Shown here piece after piece: positions 36,198 to 50,000 of a DNA stretch of 64,000 bases. The stretch's first letter is position 1. Each line of letters begins with the position of its first letter. The stretch is from Dactylellina haptotyla. Lineage: Eukaryota > Ascomycota > Orbiliomycetes > Orbiliales > Orbiliaceae. The notes under the pieces are model-generated. The model saw only the letters and a list, made by a program, of their open reading frames with translations. It made no database searches and was not told the origin of the DNA. Position numbers and translations under genes: made by a program. The stretch spans positions 1,550,001-1,614,000 of the forward strand of contig CM062379.1 in assembly GCA_031310005.1 (NCBI GenBank), read 5' to 3'.

Positions 36198-38623
36198 ATA
36201 AAGCCTTGGCTCTTACGAAATCGTCGTCCATCTTACTTTTTCTCAGATGCGAGTATTTTCAATAGCTTGGTGGTCTTTAATTTCGTAACGAGGTTAGCTT
36301 GGTAGTGGCGGTAGAGGAAGAAATACAATCATTTCTCCTCGGTACATATTGCAAAGATTCGAAATTGGAATTCAGTCGGTCTCTTTTTTTTTGGGCTATG
36401 AGTTTCAAGGTACATACATCATCCTTTTTAACAACAAAAAAAACCTTCAATTCGACATGGCAGGATGTTCTTTCTTGTTGGCATTAGCAAAAGATGGAGT
36501 GAGACATGGTTTTGACAATTGTGTGTCCTCATATTTTTTCAGTGCTTGTAGAAGACAAAATCGGGCATCCTGTTTTACTGCATTACTACCTACCCTTTTT
36601 TTCTTCTCTTCTCTTTATACAACGATCTTTGGGGGGGGACAACGAAGACTGCATCTTGCCCTATGCATCTCTCTCCCTCTCTTCTCTTTTCTGCATTTTC
36701 TGTTGTCAGTCGAGCCAGCACGTGATGGTCTTTGGCATTGGGCTTTCCTTTTTTTTTTTTTTTTTTCTGTTGAATTTTGGTTTTATTTTTCTTTGGGATA
36801 AGAAAGAGGAACTCGTTCGTTTTGTTTGGAAGGTAACAAAGGTTAACATTGGCGTTTATTGGAGTATTCTGGTTGTTTCTTTTGGTGGGTTCTGTTATTT
36901 TACGAAAAAGTTACTACTACTGTAGAGAGAAAGCAAAACCGAGTTCCTTCCTCCTTAGAAAAAAAAAGACAAACAGGAAAAGACCCGAAAAATCCGTATA
37001 ATGGATTTAATACTATTAAGTATAATCTTCCTTAATTTTCCCTCTCCCAATACCATACAAGGCCCCTTAGATTGTATAACATGTTGTACTACTACATCTC
37101 ATTTTGTCATTTTTCAGTGGTAAGCTCGAGAACCGTAGTCACACACCTTCAAAGAAATACTTTTGCTATACTTACTCTCCACACTTTAACACAATCACAC
37201 CCCTGCCGGTCTTTTTCTTTAATCAATAATTATATACTATCCTGCTGCTGTCACTTTGTTTTGTTTGTTTCGTTGCTATTCCTTTGACACTCACATGCCC
37301 ACCTTCCCTGCTTGTATGTTCTGCAGAACGAGCTGCTGCAGCTTTTTTCTCAGCTCCAACCCATTTCCTCCCACTACCCCGCTTGCGAGCCCCGGTTTTC
37401 GTGGGTTTGCTGGCCGCACCGCTGAGCTCTTCGCGAGAAGTGGGGTTTTGCAGAACATAAAACAAACCAGAACCAAAAGAAACAAAAAAAAAAAAAAACA
37501 TTTGAAAATTATATCACAAAAATTGCGACGAAAACGGAGGTAGTTCTGGACCCCCCCTTTCTTTGTCGGTCACACTCGCTTGGCTATTTACCGTCCTTTT
37601 TTTTTATTCTCTTTACTTTGTATCTCTTTTTTCCTTTTACACCAAGAGAGGGGCGTTCTTCTAGGCCCTTTTTGTGCTTTTTTCCAAGTTACCTATCGAG
37701 CTTGAGCTCGCTCTCCTTGCTTCAACTGGTTTTACCTTTTCGTCATATTTAGCGATTTTACACAAAAGCGGGTTGGGGGCAACTTTTTTGTTTCTTGTTT
37801 TTATTCGTATGTTTTCCGTTTTAGTGGGCTCGCAGGATGGGTATGATTTCAGACATCTTTTTAAGGTCTGAATTCGTTGTATATCACACTTTTTTTCTTC
37901 TTCTTCGTGAGACTTCGTTAATGATGACGGGGTTTCGTATTGTATTATTAGAATTTCAACAAAATCTCTACTCTTGATGGAACGAGGAACTTCCGTCTAT
38001 TTACTATACATCTTTTACCATCATTCGTATGTGAAATTTTAAATATGAAGATATTCTTGCAAAATATGAATTTACGTAGAAATCCCACCACCTACACGAT
38101 ACACATAGGCGTGGTAGATTTTTTTTTTCATCGAACGGCAAAAAGCAGCGGAAACATAACATACACTTATTGTACATGTAGACGACACTCCACTAGATCA
38201 CTCACGGCTCCCCCCCCCTAGAATAAACAGATAGCAAGCACCCTTCCAGTCGGATTTTCCAAAACAAGCGTGGAGGGTAGGGGACAGGTAAAAATCAGAA
38301 CGAAAAGCGTGCAGGTCTTGGGTATCATATGGGCGCGCGTGGCACAAACATAAAAAGGGAAGATATAAAAACGCACTCAATGGGGTGTGTAAAACGGGGT
38401 GTTGAAGGCAGAAGGGGAAGTGGGAGGGTGATTATCGCAACAAGACACGGAAGTACGTAAATGAATAAACAAGAGGAAATGTGCGTGAAGTGAAGTGTAT
38501 TGGATTACAGGTATAGATTCAAAAGACATGAAGAACTTGGAAGGATAGGTGAGAGGGAATCTAAACGAAGCAATAGAATCGCTAAATAGGTCAAAGAGCA
38601 GGCGGGTGGAAACACAATTTTTG
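36198..38623. other. convergent intergenic region, T- and A-rich
   Basis: About 2.4 kb separates the MDM34 stop from the stop of the velvet-like gene on the opposite strand. It is marked by long T runs (for example 36751-36766) and A runs (37487-37499), fitting two terminators and 3' untranslated regions. The frames at 36349-36801 and 36506-36925 (+) are Phe/Leu-rich products of T-rich DNA. No gene is supported. Confidence 0.55.
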
Positions 38624-39947
38624 TTAAAAAGATTCATCCTGTCGCTTGAAAAAATCGTCACGTTCAGCTAGTAGCTTGTCGTAGAGACCCTTCTTTTCTA
38701 GTAGTTCAGCTGCACGGATGATCGTTAGCAAAGTCGGAAAGAAAGAAACAGAGGAAGCGATGAAGGAAGGATTTTATAAAACAATATTAAAAGGAGATAT
38801 GAAAGCGAGGGGTGTGATTTATTGGCGTACCTGTCTGGTCTTCGTCATCATCTTTCGGCTCTTCTTCTTGCACCGTGATAATATCCGAGGTAGTGGCAAC
38901 CAAATTTTTGTGGACTCTCTCCGTCTTTTCCCGTCCGTCCGAAGTCCGGAGCTTCTGGTCGATGAATATCCCAAAAGTGATCTTGATACGGTATTTCCCT
39001 ACCTCGGGGATCTGTATATTTGGAAACGTCACAAACGTCTTCCACTTCCTTACTGGCCCACCGGGTGGCGGGGTTTGCGTGACCGGCGTGCGCGTATCCT
39101 CTTCTTGTTCTTCGTGAAACCACGACATCGGTGTTTCGGACGACTGGGCGTGGTTTGTGAACTGGGCGGCCGGGGTGTTGTCTTCGTGCAGGATGTTCGC
39201 CGTAACCCAGTAGTACCTTTCTCGGTCATTGTCGTAAGGTACCTCTTGACCGGTCTTTTTGTCCACAATGTGTAAACGGACTATTATAGGCGGTGGACCA
39301 ACATCGGCGTTTACTTCGACAGTGCGGGGCGGGGCTATGTAGAATTCGGCGGCGAAGTCATAGATGTCTTGGGGGTTTACGATGGGCATTTTGATCCAGA
39401 GTACGCCGTCGGAGTCGCGGACTTCGCTTTCTTCGTCGTCTTCTTCGTCTACTTGTATCATTAGCGGCTAAGTTGGAATGCAAGCGTGGGTGAGGAGGCG
39501 ACTACCTTCAAAGTTTATGGGAGGGAGTAGGGAGGGACCTTCGTCTCGTTTTGCAGAAGTAGATTTCCGTCGTCGCCGTTTGGGGGATGTATTGGCCTTT
39601 TCAGCGACGGTTGGTTTCCGTTTTACAACCTTGGTATCTTTGGATTTCGAAGGTAGGGTTTTAGATCGCGATCTTTGCTGCTTCTTTGGTGGAGGGGAGT
39701 CTCTTGGAACTGTGGCTGGAGTATCTGCTTGCGGTACTGAATGTTGTAATCTTGCTGACCGTCGTAACGGCTTTGGGGCGCTATTCTGATCCATCTTTAT
39801 AGACCCGGGTAACGGACTACGAGTCAGGGCCAGGGCAGTATCTATGGGATCTAACCGTCGCTTTTTATGCGAATGCTCAGGCAGGTCCGTCTGAGACACT
39901 GGGTGAGACACGTCCCGCTCGGAGTTTACTCTCTTGCGGGGTGGCAT
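38624..39947 (-). CDS. putative velvet-like domain protein with basic N-terminus
   Basis: Three exons (39506-39947, 38831-39451, 38624-38709) encode about 382 aa. The 54-bp first intron has a GCTAATG branch point and joins NFE to VDEEDDEE. Residues 1-147 are basic and disordered (PPRKRVNSERD, KPLRRSARLQ, SPKRRRRKST), suggesting nuclear import. After an acidic stretch comes a beta-rich domain. It reads EFYIAPPRTVEV, then GPPPIIVRLHIVDKKTGQEV, RYYWVTANILHEDN and RKWKTFVTFPNIQIPEVGKYRIKITF. The PPPIVRL core and the late FPNL-x-EGKYRIRF-like strand pair resemble the velvet DNA-binding fold, with the usual Pro/Ser insert between. The classic R-A-x-x-CG motif is missing, so this is divergent or only velvet-like. 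The last exon encodes a charged helix (LLEKKGLYDKLLAERDDFFK). An alternative start is the ATG at 40004. Confidence 0.6.
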
Positions 39948-42900
39948 ATTTTGCGCCCTACTCTTACAGATATGGTGATGATTAGCAAGAGTCCAGCTGG
40001 TCATGGTACTAGCTTCGACTCCCAACAGCGTGGGCGTAAGAGCAATTTGCACATTCCGGAAAATCTAGGGCGGATGCATACCAGCAAGGCAGAGCGTCTG
40101 TCTTTTTTTGTCACGTCAGGTTTTTTCCTTATTGTTTTTCCTCTCGTGGAGGGGCACCCTTTGTTATTTCTCCCGAGGTAGCGGTTCCTGGGTTAAATTA
40201 TTATTATTATCACTATTATAATCCCGAGAGAAACCCAATTAATGGTATCTCTGGGTGCCAAAAAGTTATATTTGAATTCCGGCGGAGTCTCGTCTCCTGT
40301 GCAGCGGAAAACCGGGTCTGGGCGTCCGGGTGTGTTGTGAGGCGTTGGATTATGCGGCGCTGGCGCGCAGGGATGGCAAGTGAGTGGAAAGGCTTCAGGC
40401 GGAAACCTGCTTTCGATGCCGCAAATGGAGAAGTCTTGTTAAACGGCAATATGCGCCTGGAATTCTGTCCTGGTAGGTGAATCAAACGTCAGCTCTTGCT
40501 GTCCTTCGGCAGAAAATTTTATAAGGCATCCAAGGAATAAAATGGATTTCGAAACAAGAAATTCGAACGACGCCCTGCAAGCTATGTCATGAACATTTGC
40601 GAAACAAGTTGCCTTGCTTGCAGCATTTCATCAGGCAAGATATGGCGCGATGGATGTGAAGACGCAATTGCGCAAAAGAAAAATAGCAGAAGCGACAGCA
40701 AAGCGAAATGGAAAATGGAATAAAATAAATCCGAAAAATAAAAATAAAAATTCAAGTCAGAAAACAAAGCAAGTGAGGGGAGGAAATACACAAAGAATGG
40801 TAGTGATCAGAGTCGAGTGTAGAGTAAAATCCTGTGAAGAGGGAAATTTCTTGCTTCTCTCTTCTCGGTTTCTTGCTTTCTAACAAATCGTTGCAGCCTT
40901 GTCAAATACAACGAGTATCAATTTTGCAACCTCGAATTGATGTTCGTTGATATTGTTTTCGAAAGAGTTCGGCCGGATAGAAGAGGTGATGGTCGGCGTC
41001 CTAATTTACTCGCATTCCAAGCTATTTCCCACTCTGTTGCTCTCAACTTTTTCTGTTTGTCGTTCTCTTCTCCTCTCACTCACTCACTCACCATCCTCTA
41101 AAGGTAAAGTAACCGAAGCGAAAAGCCAACCCGAAAAGATAGTTGAGAACTCTGCAGAAACAGCGGAGCGCCAATTCATCATGATATATACTTTTGCGCT
41201 CCGGGTGCCTCATGTTGCGCCTCTGATGCAGCATGTGGGTCCGCTTTCTCGTTTCTATCAGCTATGTTCCCCACGACATTCGGGCTTTTAAAGGACCCTG
41301 GCCGGTGACATTAAACATATCGCTTGCTCTGATGGATAAATAAATATTCTGCGATGCACTGTGCTCCATTGGAACGTGTGTGGAGGTGTTCTGCCCAGGA
41401 TGCATTTCCTCTTTGATACGAGACCCCTGTCCACGTTTCCCGTTTGAGCTGCATGCTGGCCCTTAGTGCCCTGTTTTGGGCTTGAGAACCATTGGCACAG
41501 GTTATCTTTGAAAGGGCCGAACAAGATCCAGATCTTTCTCGTCAATCTCCAAGCGCCAGTCCTATTGGCCAGACCTGTCAAAAAGTGGGTCTGTGGCTAG
41601 ATCTTGCCTTGTCCAACCTGCACGAAAGCAAATTGTGGGCCGGCTTTCGCTTCTTATTGTGGACACCAACCGACGAGCCCGCAATGTGTAAAAGATAATT
41701 AAAAAACAAGCCCGGCGAGAGGACACCCTTCATTTTTTTCGCACCACCACCTGCGTCATGTGCACCCGGAGCTTGCGGGTAATTAAGATGAAAGATCCTT
41801 GGATGCCATTTGCTGCGTGTGATTGTCCATTTTCACGCCGCCCTTTTTGGTTTGCTTGCCCTTTCCTTGCGCGATTTCGCAAGAGAGAGTGCTTCCTCAT
41901 AGGCAGCAGTCAAATAGACCCAAAAGATGCCGTACGAAGAGGCTGGACGGGGGGGTAACATGGATAACACAGGCCAACCAAACAGAAGAGGGCATAGAAG
42001 AAAAAAACACACAACAGTAGAGTGGACGAGAGACATGAGTCGGATCTTAGATCGAAAAGAATGCGTTTTTGACCGGGTTGGAGGGGAACTTTCCGAATTT
42101 ACGGTAAATTGGTAAGGGAAACGAGAACAGGAAGATGACGTCTGTGGCAGCATTCCCACGGACGCTAGCGGTTCCTCCAACAGCTGAACGAAAATAAGAA
42201 GATTGTTGCCTACCTTTTAGTTCCGCAATAGTTGTTCCTGTGGTACTTTTTTTTTTTTGTGATATTCAGGGTCCAGCGCCTCAAAAAATTGTGAAGGGCG
42301 GGTGAACAAAAACGTTTTTTTGGCTTTTCTTATCGGCGCACTAATCTCTCTTGTGGAATACAAAGAAAAAAGTCTTGCGATAGAGGTCGTGGGTTTTCTC
42401 TAGAGTCTGATAGTTGCTGTGAATATCGTAGATCGAGGGAAATCGTCAATTTTAAGCGGCAGGATGACAAATATTGATCATGAGAGGAGTTTTGATGTCG
42501 GTTAATGTAATCTGCGGCCGGCTAGCGGGATATTTGTACTTTTGACAGCAGTTCAGAAGGAGGATTTCCACTCGTATCTTATGGTCAAGCTAGTTCCGAT
42601 AGGTCAGACTTGCAGGTGGGTGGGAAAAGAAGCTATTTTGACACGGTATTTGCCAATGTATCGATTGGTCCGTTATAAACCAAGCTATCATGCCGCTTTT
42701 GTTATTCACTCTAACGGGACAGTACGAGAATTCGACTGACTTCGCGCTCGGATACAAAGGTCGAAAAGAGTCGGTAGTTAATATTATAATCTGGAAACAG
42801 AAATGTCGTCACTCCCAATTTCCGGGGTAGAAAGAGATTGTTCAGGGTCCAGCAAAGCCTTAATCAGTATAATGAGGCCGCGGTTGCTAATGGCGTAGTA

Positions 42901-45900
42901 AGTAATCTTGTTGGATAGCCGCTAGATCAAAATTTTGGCTTTGCATCAGCCTCATAAGCAATCCCGTGACCGTATATGCCGTATCTGTATTCAGCGGCCA
43001 ATCTATGATGATGTTTAGGTAATGGAGGGTCAATTGCCAGTACAAAACGAATATTAAAATTTTTGAAGGGGGTCCCTGGTTGTTAAGATGGATCAGATGA
43101 AAGGTCCGGATTAACGCTTTGAGGTAGGTGGTTACGGGACTTTCGAATCCCGCTGGGAAGCTTTTGGAAATAAAAACAGTCTTGGAAACACTGGGGAAAG
43201 ATGGAGGCAGCCGGAAGGCGTAAGGTAGGGAAACCTGGTATATATACAGATTAGCCAATAATACAGGCACGGAAGACCTACACCAACATCCAATGTGAAT
43301 CAATCTACAAAACCCAGACAGTCGCGCAGATTCAAACCCAACCTGTTGGATCGCTTATAGCCGCATGGGGGTGGACCCTATAGCATTGTTTTCATTAAGG
43401 GATTTGCGAGATTTCTGTTGGCCGTCAATTGCTCCTGGATATTCAGGCTTGCCATCTTCGGATGTACCGATAGGTACACCACCTTGTTTTCCTGACAAGG
43501 CTTTAGCGACACAATCTTGTCCTTTGTGTTCGTGCAGTGTGGGATGACAGGACGGTGTCCCTGGTGTCTAGACCTTGTCTTAATCTGGGCCAGTAAGAAT
43601 CCATCGGAACACTAGACTACCCAGTCACGAGGGCCATTCCTTCATTTGACCGCCGCAGCCGTGGATATCATAGCCGAATTGCTTGACAGGCACTCTGTCG
43701 TTTTATGGCACGTTAAACTACTACAATGCGATATTAGCGAGCCGTTTAGAATCAAATAAACACTCAATTCTACGCCACTTCTGCATGGTTTACTATTGGG
43801 TTCACAGACGTTTGGCCGAGTCTGGTATTTGTTTATTGTATAGAAAAGAAGTAGGTTTGCATATTGTTAAACTGTTTAGCAGTTGTGGAGTTTCAGCCTT
43901 TGCATTGGTGCCCCGCTATATGCAGACATGGGTGGATGTTTCCATCAACCAAGTTCAGAGCAAGCAATATTCGGTAATCCGAAGAATTGATGGGCACTTC
44001 TAAGAAAAATATGTCAACAGTACCGATCTAGATTCCAGGAATTCTGGACTCGGAGTAGAATTCCCGAATCTATTCTCGGACTTTAGACAAGTATTCTCGC
44101 TGAAAAATAACCTAAAAAACGGGTGGGTTTTTCTAATAGGGCACGGTAGTAGTCGAACCTTGGTTCCAATATTCGTTTTGAGGGGAACATGTGTCTGTAC
44201 ACCACGGGAGCGCCTCCCTTGCCCCAGGAGGCAACAAATTTCGTTTAGAAAAACGGGCCAGTTATCCAAAGACCTTACACGAGCTCTTGCTAACTGGTCG
44301 GAGCTTGAACAGGAGATGGCCGACGGATATTTGTTGCGGTAAATTCCATACAAACATCAAGTCGATAGAAGCTCAATGCTTGACCTAAGCCATGCGGGAT
44401 CGTGGTTGACACCGAAATTATGAACGAATACGGCAACATGTCCGTCAGCCATAACTTCAAGGGTTTTCTCCTGCGCAGCATATCACTAGCTGGGGGCTAG
44501 GTGGTGTACATTGGTGTACATGCCATGCGTCTTTCCACTAACCGGGCCTTGTTTTAGCTAAGGCGTCAATGTTTATTTTTACAGGCAACTATAATCCGAT
44601 TGCAATATATTCTATCACTTTTACGTTCCTGGCCCAGGCGTGAGAGTAAGTGGTGGCTGGAATGTCTCGCCAACGCTGCAAAACAGCTTCAACCAGCGGA
44701 GATCTCGTAAACTTGCACATGTAGGTGGCTTCTTCGCCATGCAAGCCTCGTTCCGCGATGTCAACATGCCCAACGTGGGTTGCAACGATATTTGCAACTC
44801 GTTCCTGTTTCTGGCATAGTGTTGAGCTAGCGTAGCTCCAAAACTTGCCCGGGGACCTTACGGGATCCTCGAGTATTCTAGAGGATCATAAGATCTTCTA
44901 CTTCTTTTCAATCTCCTTGCATACGATCTTCAAGGTATTTGATATTATCGGGTTCCAACAGACGCTTGGACGCTATGGAACCCGGTCCGCGGGAGTTAAT
45001 GCTATTTCAAGATCTTGGTTCTGTTTTCCAACGGGATGGTTTAGCTCGGACGAGTTCGGACGAGTTCGCTGCCCAGGCGCCCGATCCTGGGCCCAAATCT
45101 AACAATCAACGATCACCCAATAAAAGAAGTTCCCATCATGTAAAAGGAACATCGCCAGAATTCTTTGAGCGGATCATCCGAACTTCTCCGCTCGTCTTTG
45201 GAGTCAATCAAATTGCAAAGTACCGATTGTTTGAACTGCCAACCCTAGGTGTTTGTCCCGAAACGCAATCCTAACGCGACGGCGATTGTTTATTTCCCCC
45301 CACCAACCGCAAGCCACATTCTGGGTTCCTGCTCCAGAGGCCCCGGTCTAGACTCACCTCAGAAGACCTAGACCTTTACTACGCGATCTTGGTGTTATTT
45401 TGCTCGGAGACGCTAACCATTATTATCTCTCGTTCAATAATATAATACATCATCATCGTACTATATTTTTTGAAACGCCAAATATATGCATACGCTTTAG
45501 TTATTTTCGATATACACACAAAATAAGACCAATATCCATACCAATAGTTCATTTTTCGTTCGCCTCTCAAAACTATCCGGTAAAATAAACTACTCCATTC
45601 CCCAACGAAGGAACATCTCCCGGTTCCCCTTCAGCCTCAATTCGCAGTCGAACAATGTTTAATATCCACGCGGCCAGGTTTCCCTGAACACCGCGCAGAT
45701 ATATCCACCGGGCCGCTCATAGGAGATCGCCTTACACCGCCTATATCAGGCCACTTTCTAAAGTCATCAACATGCGTTTCCTATTTTCCACGTGGTTGAC
45801 AGGCAGGCAATACCCTCTCAAGCCTTAGAAAACTCCTCAAACACGGTTTGAGAGCCACAGAGCAGCCACATAACAGCCCTTATTCCCCAATAGGAAAAAA

Positions 45901-47063
45901 CGAGTTAAACGCCTTTCAAAGTGTCACCCTAATTCGCAAGCAATTGCAAGCCTCTTCGCTATATCAAAAAATGCAATTCATACCTGGCGGTACTGTGAAA
46001 TGCGGAAAATTACCACCCCTTCCAATCCAAATACCCGAATTCCCAGCCCCATGGTCGTGGTTCGAGTGTGAAAACGCCATTTTTTCGCTTTTCGGGCTGT
46101 CCGATTCGACGAAAAAGTGTTAAGGACGTTCGAATAGAATTTTGTACGTAGTGGTGTTAGTGTGCTATGTTCCTTTCTCATAAAGCCACAATTAACTTGA
46201 TGCGAGTATGCAGGCAACATGCCTGCACGTTTAGCGATTCTCGCATTGAGGGGACAAAACTGGAGGGGGAGGTAATGGCAGGTTCCGATAGAACGTTTCG
46301 CTCCAGTGAAAAATAAAAAATAAAACGGCGTTTTGCATATTGCTCACACCACTTCTACCGGAGGAATATTTGCACTTGCATACATCGACGAGAAATACTG
46401 TTGTTTTCAGCCTCAATGTCTCAGGACGCCTCGTGAAGGTCTCACTTTCATCAAACCGGTCCCGACTAGGTATTCGGTGTAATTAGTTTCGACACCACTA
46501 TTCCACGACGGAATTATGCAATCTATTTCCAACCTATATTTCATGATTCTAGATATTATTAGGCGGCAGGAGGCAAGAGATTTCCAGCCACTTACTAACA
46601 ATTTTGCATATCCGGTCAGAGTTAAGGAATAGCTTTCATTATCATATGTATAGTACAATCAATAAACCGTATTCGTCACCCATCGATCATACTGTTCCAC
46701 TCTAGATCTTTGCCACAAATGCCCCACTCGGTGTAATATCTCCCCGCGTTTTCAGGAGATGTATACACACTCCATCCTATCTTCTATGTCATATTTCGTA
46801 AAGCAATAAAAAAAAAAAAATTTCAGAAAGAAGTTGCTCACACAACTAGATCTTCCTGTACAACTCCAAGAGAGATGCATGCCCTGTACTCCAAAGGGAA
46901 GAAAGGATTGTAAAAAATTGAACGAAACAAAAATTTCAAGAGGACTTGTCAACCTTAGTGAGTGTGATAGTGAAAAAATTGGGAGTTGTACGAAGAATAT
47001 TTCGTATGAGGCTGACAGGGTAAATTCCAATCAAAAAATACAACGCAAGAACTGTATTGAGGA
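39948..47063. other. gene-poor region of about 7.1 kb
   Basis: This is the largest gap in the window. It lies between the 5' end of the velvet-like gene and the 3' end of the Doa10 gene, both on the minus strand. The left 1-2 kb should hold the velvet-like promoter. Two frames look somewhat protein-like but lack an ATG: 42887-43303 (-, 138 codons) and 43683-44003 (+, 106 codons). They might be remnants of old genes or unannotated exons. Small direct repeats occur (GTGTACAT near 44503-44521; GGACGAGTTC twice near 45048-45067). I found no tRNA, terminal repeats or transposase motif. Confidence 0.5.
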
Positions 47064-50000
47064 TTAATCTGCTGCTGTTTGGACGGAGCTGTCCATGCGT
47101 TCGAGGACATAGTTCGGTCGGTCATCAAAATCTTCATCATTAAGACCTGGTTGCTCTTGCGGTAGGTCTGGTATATCGAAAGCGCCGTTTTCCATATTAG
47201 GTTCTCCTTGCTCGTTAACTAAGGGTTCGGCTTCTGGAACTACAGGTGCAGTGCTTGGTGCTTCTGGTGGCCTACGGTCTCCATGATTGTGAAGCTGCTC
47301 GCCGACAAGGTAAATCTCATCCCGAAGACTTTGTTTCCATGAGTCGAATAGCCTGTAAAGGAAGAATAGGCCAACAGATACAAGCGTGACTACTAGAAGC
47401 GCGGGATAAGAGTAGCGATATATTTGGTGGGATAGTTCTGGAGACGCTCCTTTGACTAGGTAAAATAACAGCGAGTCAGTGATAATGAAACGGTGCGCCC
47501 TTTAGTGTATAACTTACCAATGAAAGTATTGACAATGAATCCGATTGTCAATGGTGCAAACAAAGCTACCAGCATAGCACCGCCCGCTGGCAAGATGAAC
47601 TTCTTGGTCGCGACTCCAACATTCGGGTTCAAGTAGCCATTAGCTACGATGGCTCTTAAGGAGCGGGATAACGCTGAATCCCTGTCAAGAAGTATCATCC
47701 TTCCGAGCATCTTAACATATAAAACACCAAGTGTCCAGTCTTGGATAAAGTGTATGACGTGATTGTTATCTGTTGAAAAGTAGGTATGTAGAGGAAGGAT
47801 GATATATGCTTCCATCACAAATGCGAATAGTGTTGGTAAGACAACTACAAAGGCTGCAAGGACATATATTATCTTCAGTGCTCGGACGGTGCAAAGCCAT
47901 GCGGTTGCCCTGAAAGCCTGAAGATTTGCTACGGCAGACCTTATTTTCGCTGCTGCGTCTTTAGCAGCGTTGATGCTCGATGCTATCAGAACAACAGCAC
48001 CTAATGCGTATAATCCGAGGGAGAAAGCATATAGGTCGTTCATCCTCAAAGAACCAGGTAGCATCATACCGAGTATAAACCTGCCGAACACGAGAGGTCC
48101 GACGGTTACGGCAGCTCCAGTACATGCAGTGAAGAACCAAATCATACAGATAACGAGGCCGATTCTGGTTCTAAAGTTGGGTGGGAGATAGACTAGTGTA
48201 ACGTTCTCGCTGTTTGGGCCAAAGTCGCCATCAATAGGATCATCTCTGCCGTCCACCCTTTCATTTTTTTCGTTGACGGCGATAAAAAGATTCTCTCTAG
48301 ATGGCCGAACACTATCTTTTGCTGGAGCTCGTACAAATCGTCCATTCTTTTGGAAAATAGCGCCAGTTTCAGTTTTATTGGCCGGGATTGGAACTTCTTT
48401 GGTTCCTTCTCCTTCGACTGCTGGAAGTGGTGGTATTGCTCCCTTTCGCCGTAAAAGCCAAGCTACCCAGGTTTTTCGAATGTGTATTCCTTCTTCCTCG
48501 GGACGGCGGTCGCCAAACATAAAAGAAGAAAGACGGAGCACCTTGGCGCACTGCCGAAACCACCATCCGTAAATGGTTTCTAAGATGTTGGCAGGCCGGA
48601 AGTACTTTATTGCAATTGGCATAAATATATTGTAGAATAAGAGATCGACAGGGAACTCGAGAACCGGTTCGTTTGAAGACCAATGGACTGGCAACAATCC
48701 CAAGAATGAGTAGTGCAAAGCCCAGACGACACCACCGAGAAACATTATCACCAAAACTCCGTAGATGATAGCACTGAACCCAATCTTCTTGAGTTGCGTG
48801 GTGACGGGGCGTTCAAGGACCTCTTTGACAGGATGGAAGGTAGGATCATCAGGGTCGCGGATGAAATCTGTGGCATAATATTAGTCCCAGAAATCGAATA
48901 TGCTACATTTGAATAGGGATAACTCACATAGAACACCGTCCCTCATAATATTGCGGCACATCGAAACGAAGAGGGCAAAATGGAACATATAGCAGGTACC
49001 AATGAACCAATGGACGAAGAGAGAAGTGAATATGAATTCTTTCAAGAACAACCAACGATTCCATATGGTTGCATGTTCAAATAAGGGAAGCAAAGCCAAG
49101 TCTAAAAGCGCAATGTTAGCTTTATCGCGATATAAGAAAGAATGGGGTTAACATACCGAGAAGGAAGCCGCAGTATAGGGGAAACACAAACATCTCGATG
49201 CCTATTATGAGAACAACCTTCATGACGCTTCCAGCTTGGCCAAGTCCTTCGACAATCTTACGGTCAATTCCTCGAGGATGGATGCCCTTTTTAGCTAAAT
49301 TTTTCTTATGTTGTAGGTAAAATGCGCCAACAACACTGATAAAAACGTAGCCGGCAATGACAGTGATTATGCGATCTAACGGTGTCCAGCCTACAACTTC
49401 CGGCTTTGAGGTAGCCAGTTCTTGAATAAAGGTGCTATTGCCAGATATTGTGTCGTTGAGATTAGACACAACTGGAGCCGTCATGTTGACAAGTGTTTCG
49501 GTCACATTGGGCTGTTGCCACTGACGGAGTTTGAGGAGAACATCGGTTCCATTGAACCCAAGAACATCAGCAGTTTTTGCTATCTTTCCGAATGCCAGGT
49601 CCAACGATTGCCCAGTCTGCCACTTGAATATTGGTGGTATAGCCTGCTGGTGTTGAATACTTCTCATCGATACCATGTAATTGACGAGAGACGTTACGCT
49701 TTTAGCGATGCGACCATTCGCCTCCGCTGCGAGTTTCTGGGTCAAATCGGCTGTTGCTCGACTCCTCACTGCTTTGTTCATGTATGGAAAGATCCAACCA
49801 GCAGGGACGAGGAGGCATCGACCTGATAAATCGGAAAAATAAACCAAAAAAGATCCGAACATAATTGCGAGGTCGATAAACAACTCAATCGTGAAAATTA
49901 CGGCTTTGTACGGCAGTGTTATAAAGAAACCCAGTGGATTGCTGAGGATCATAAGAACCATGCGGCCCCACATATATGGCACCCAGACTCCAATTCCAAT

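Noticed and set aside
36349-36925. Two overlapping Phe/Leu-rich plus-strand frames after MDM34
   Set aside because: Driven by T-rich 3' flanking sequence; no conserved content.
43135-43165. TTTCGAATCCCGC resembling a tRNA T arm
   Set aside because: The stem pairs only partly when the loop is set to seven bases and no cloverleaf can be drawn around it.
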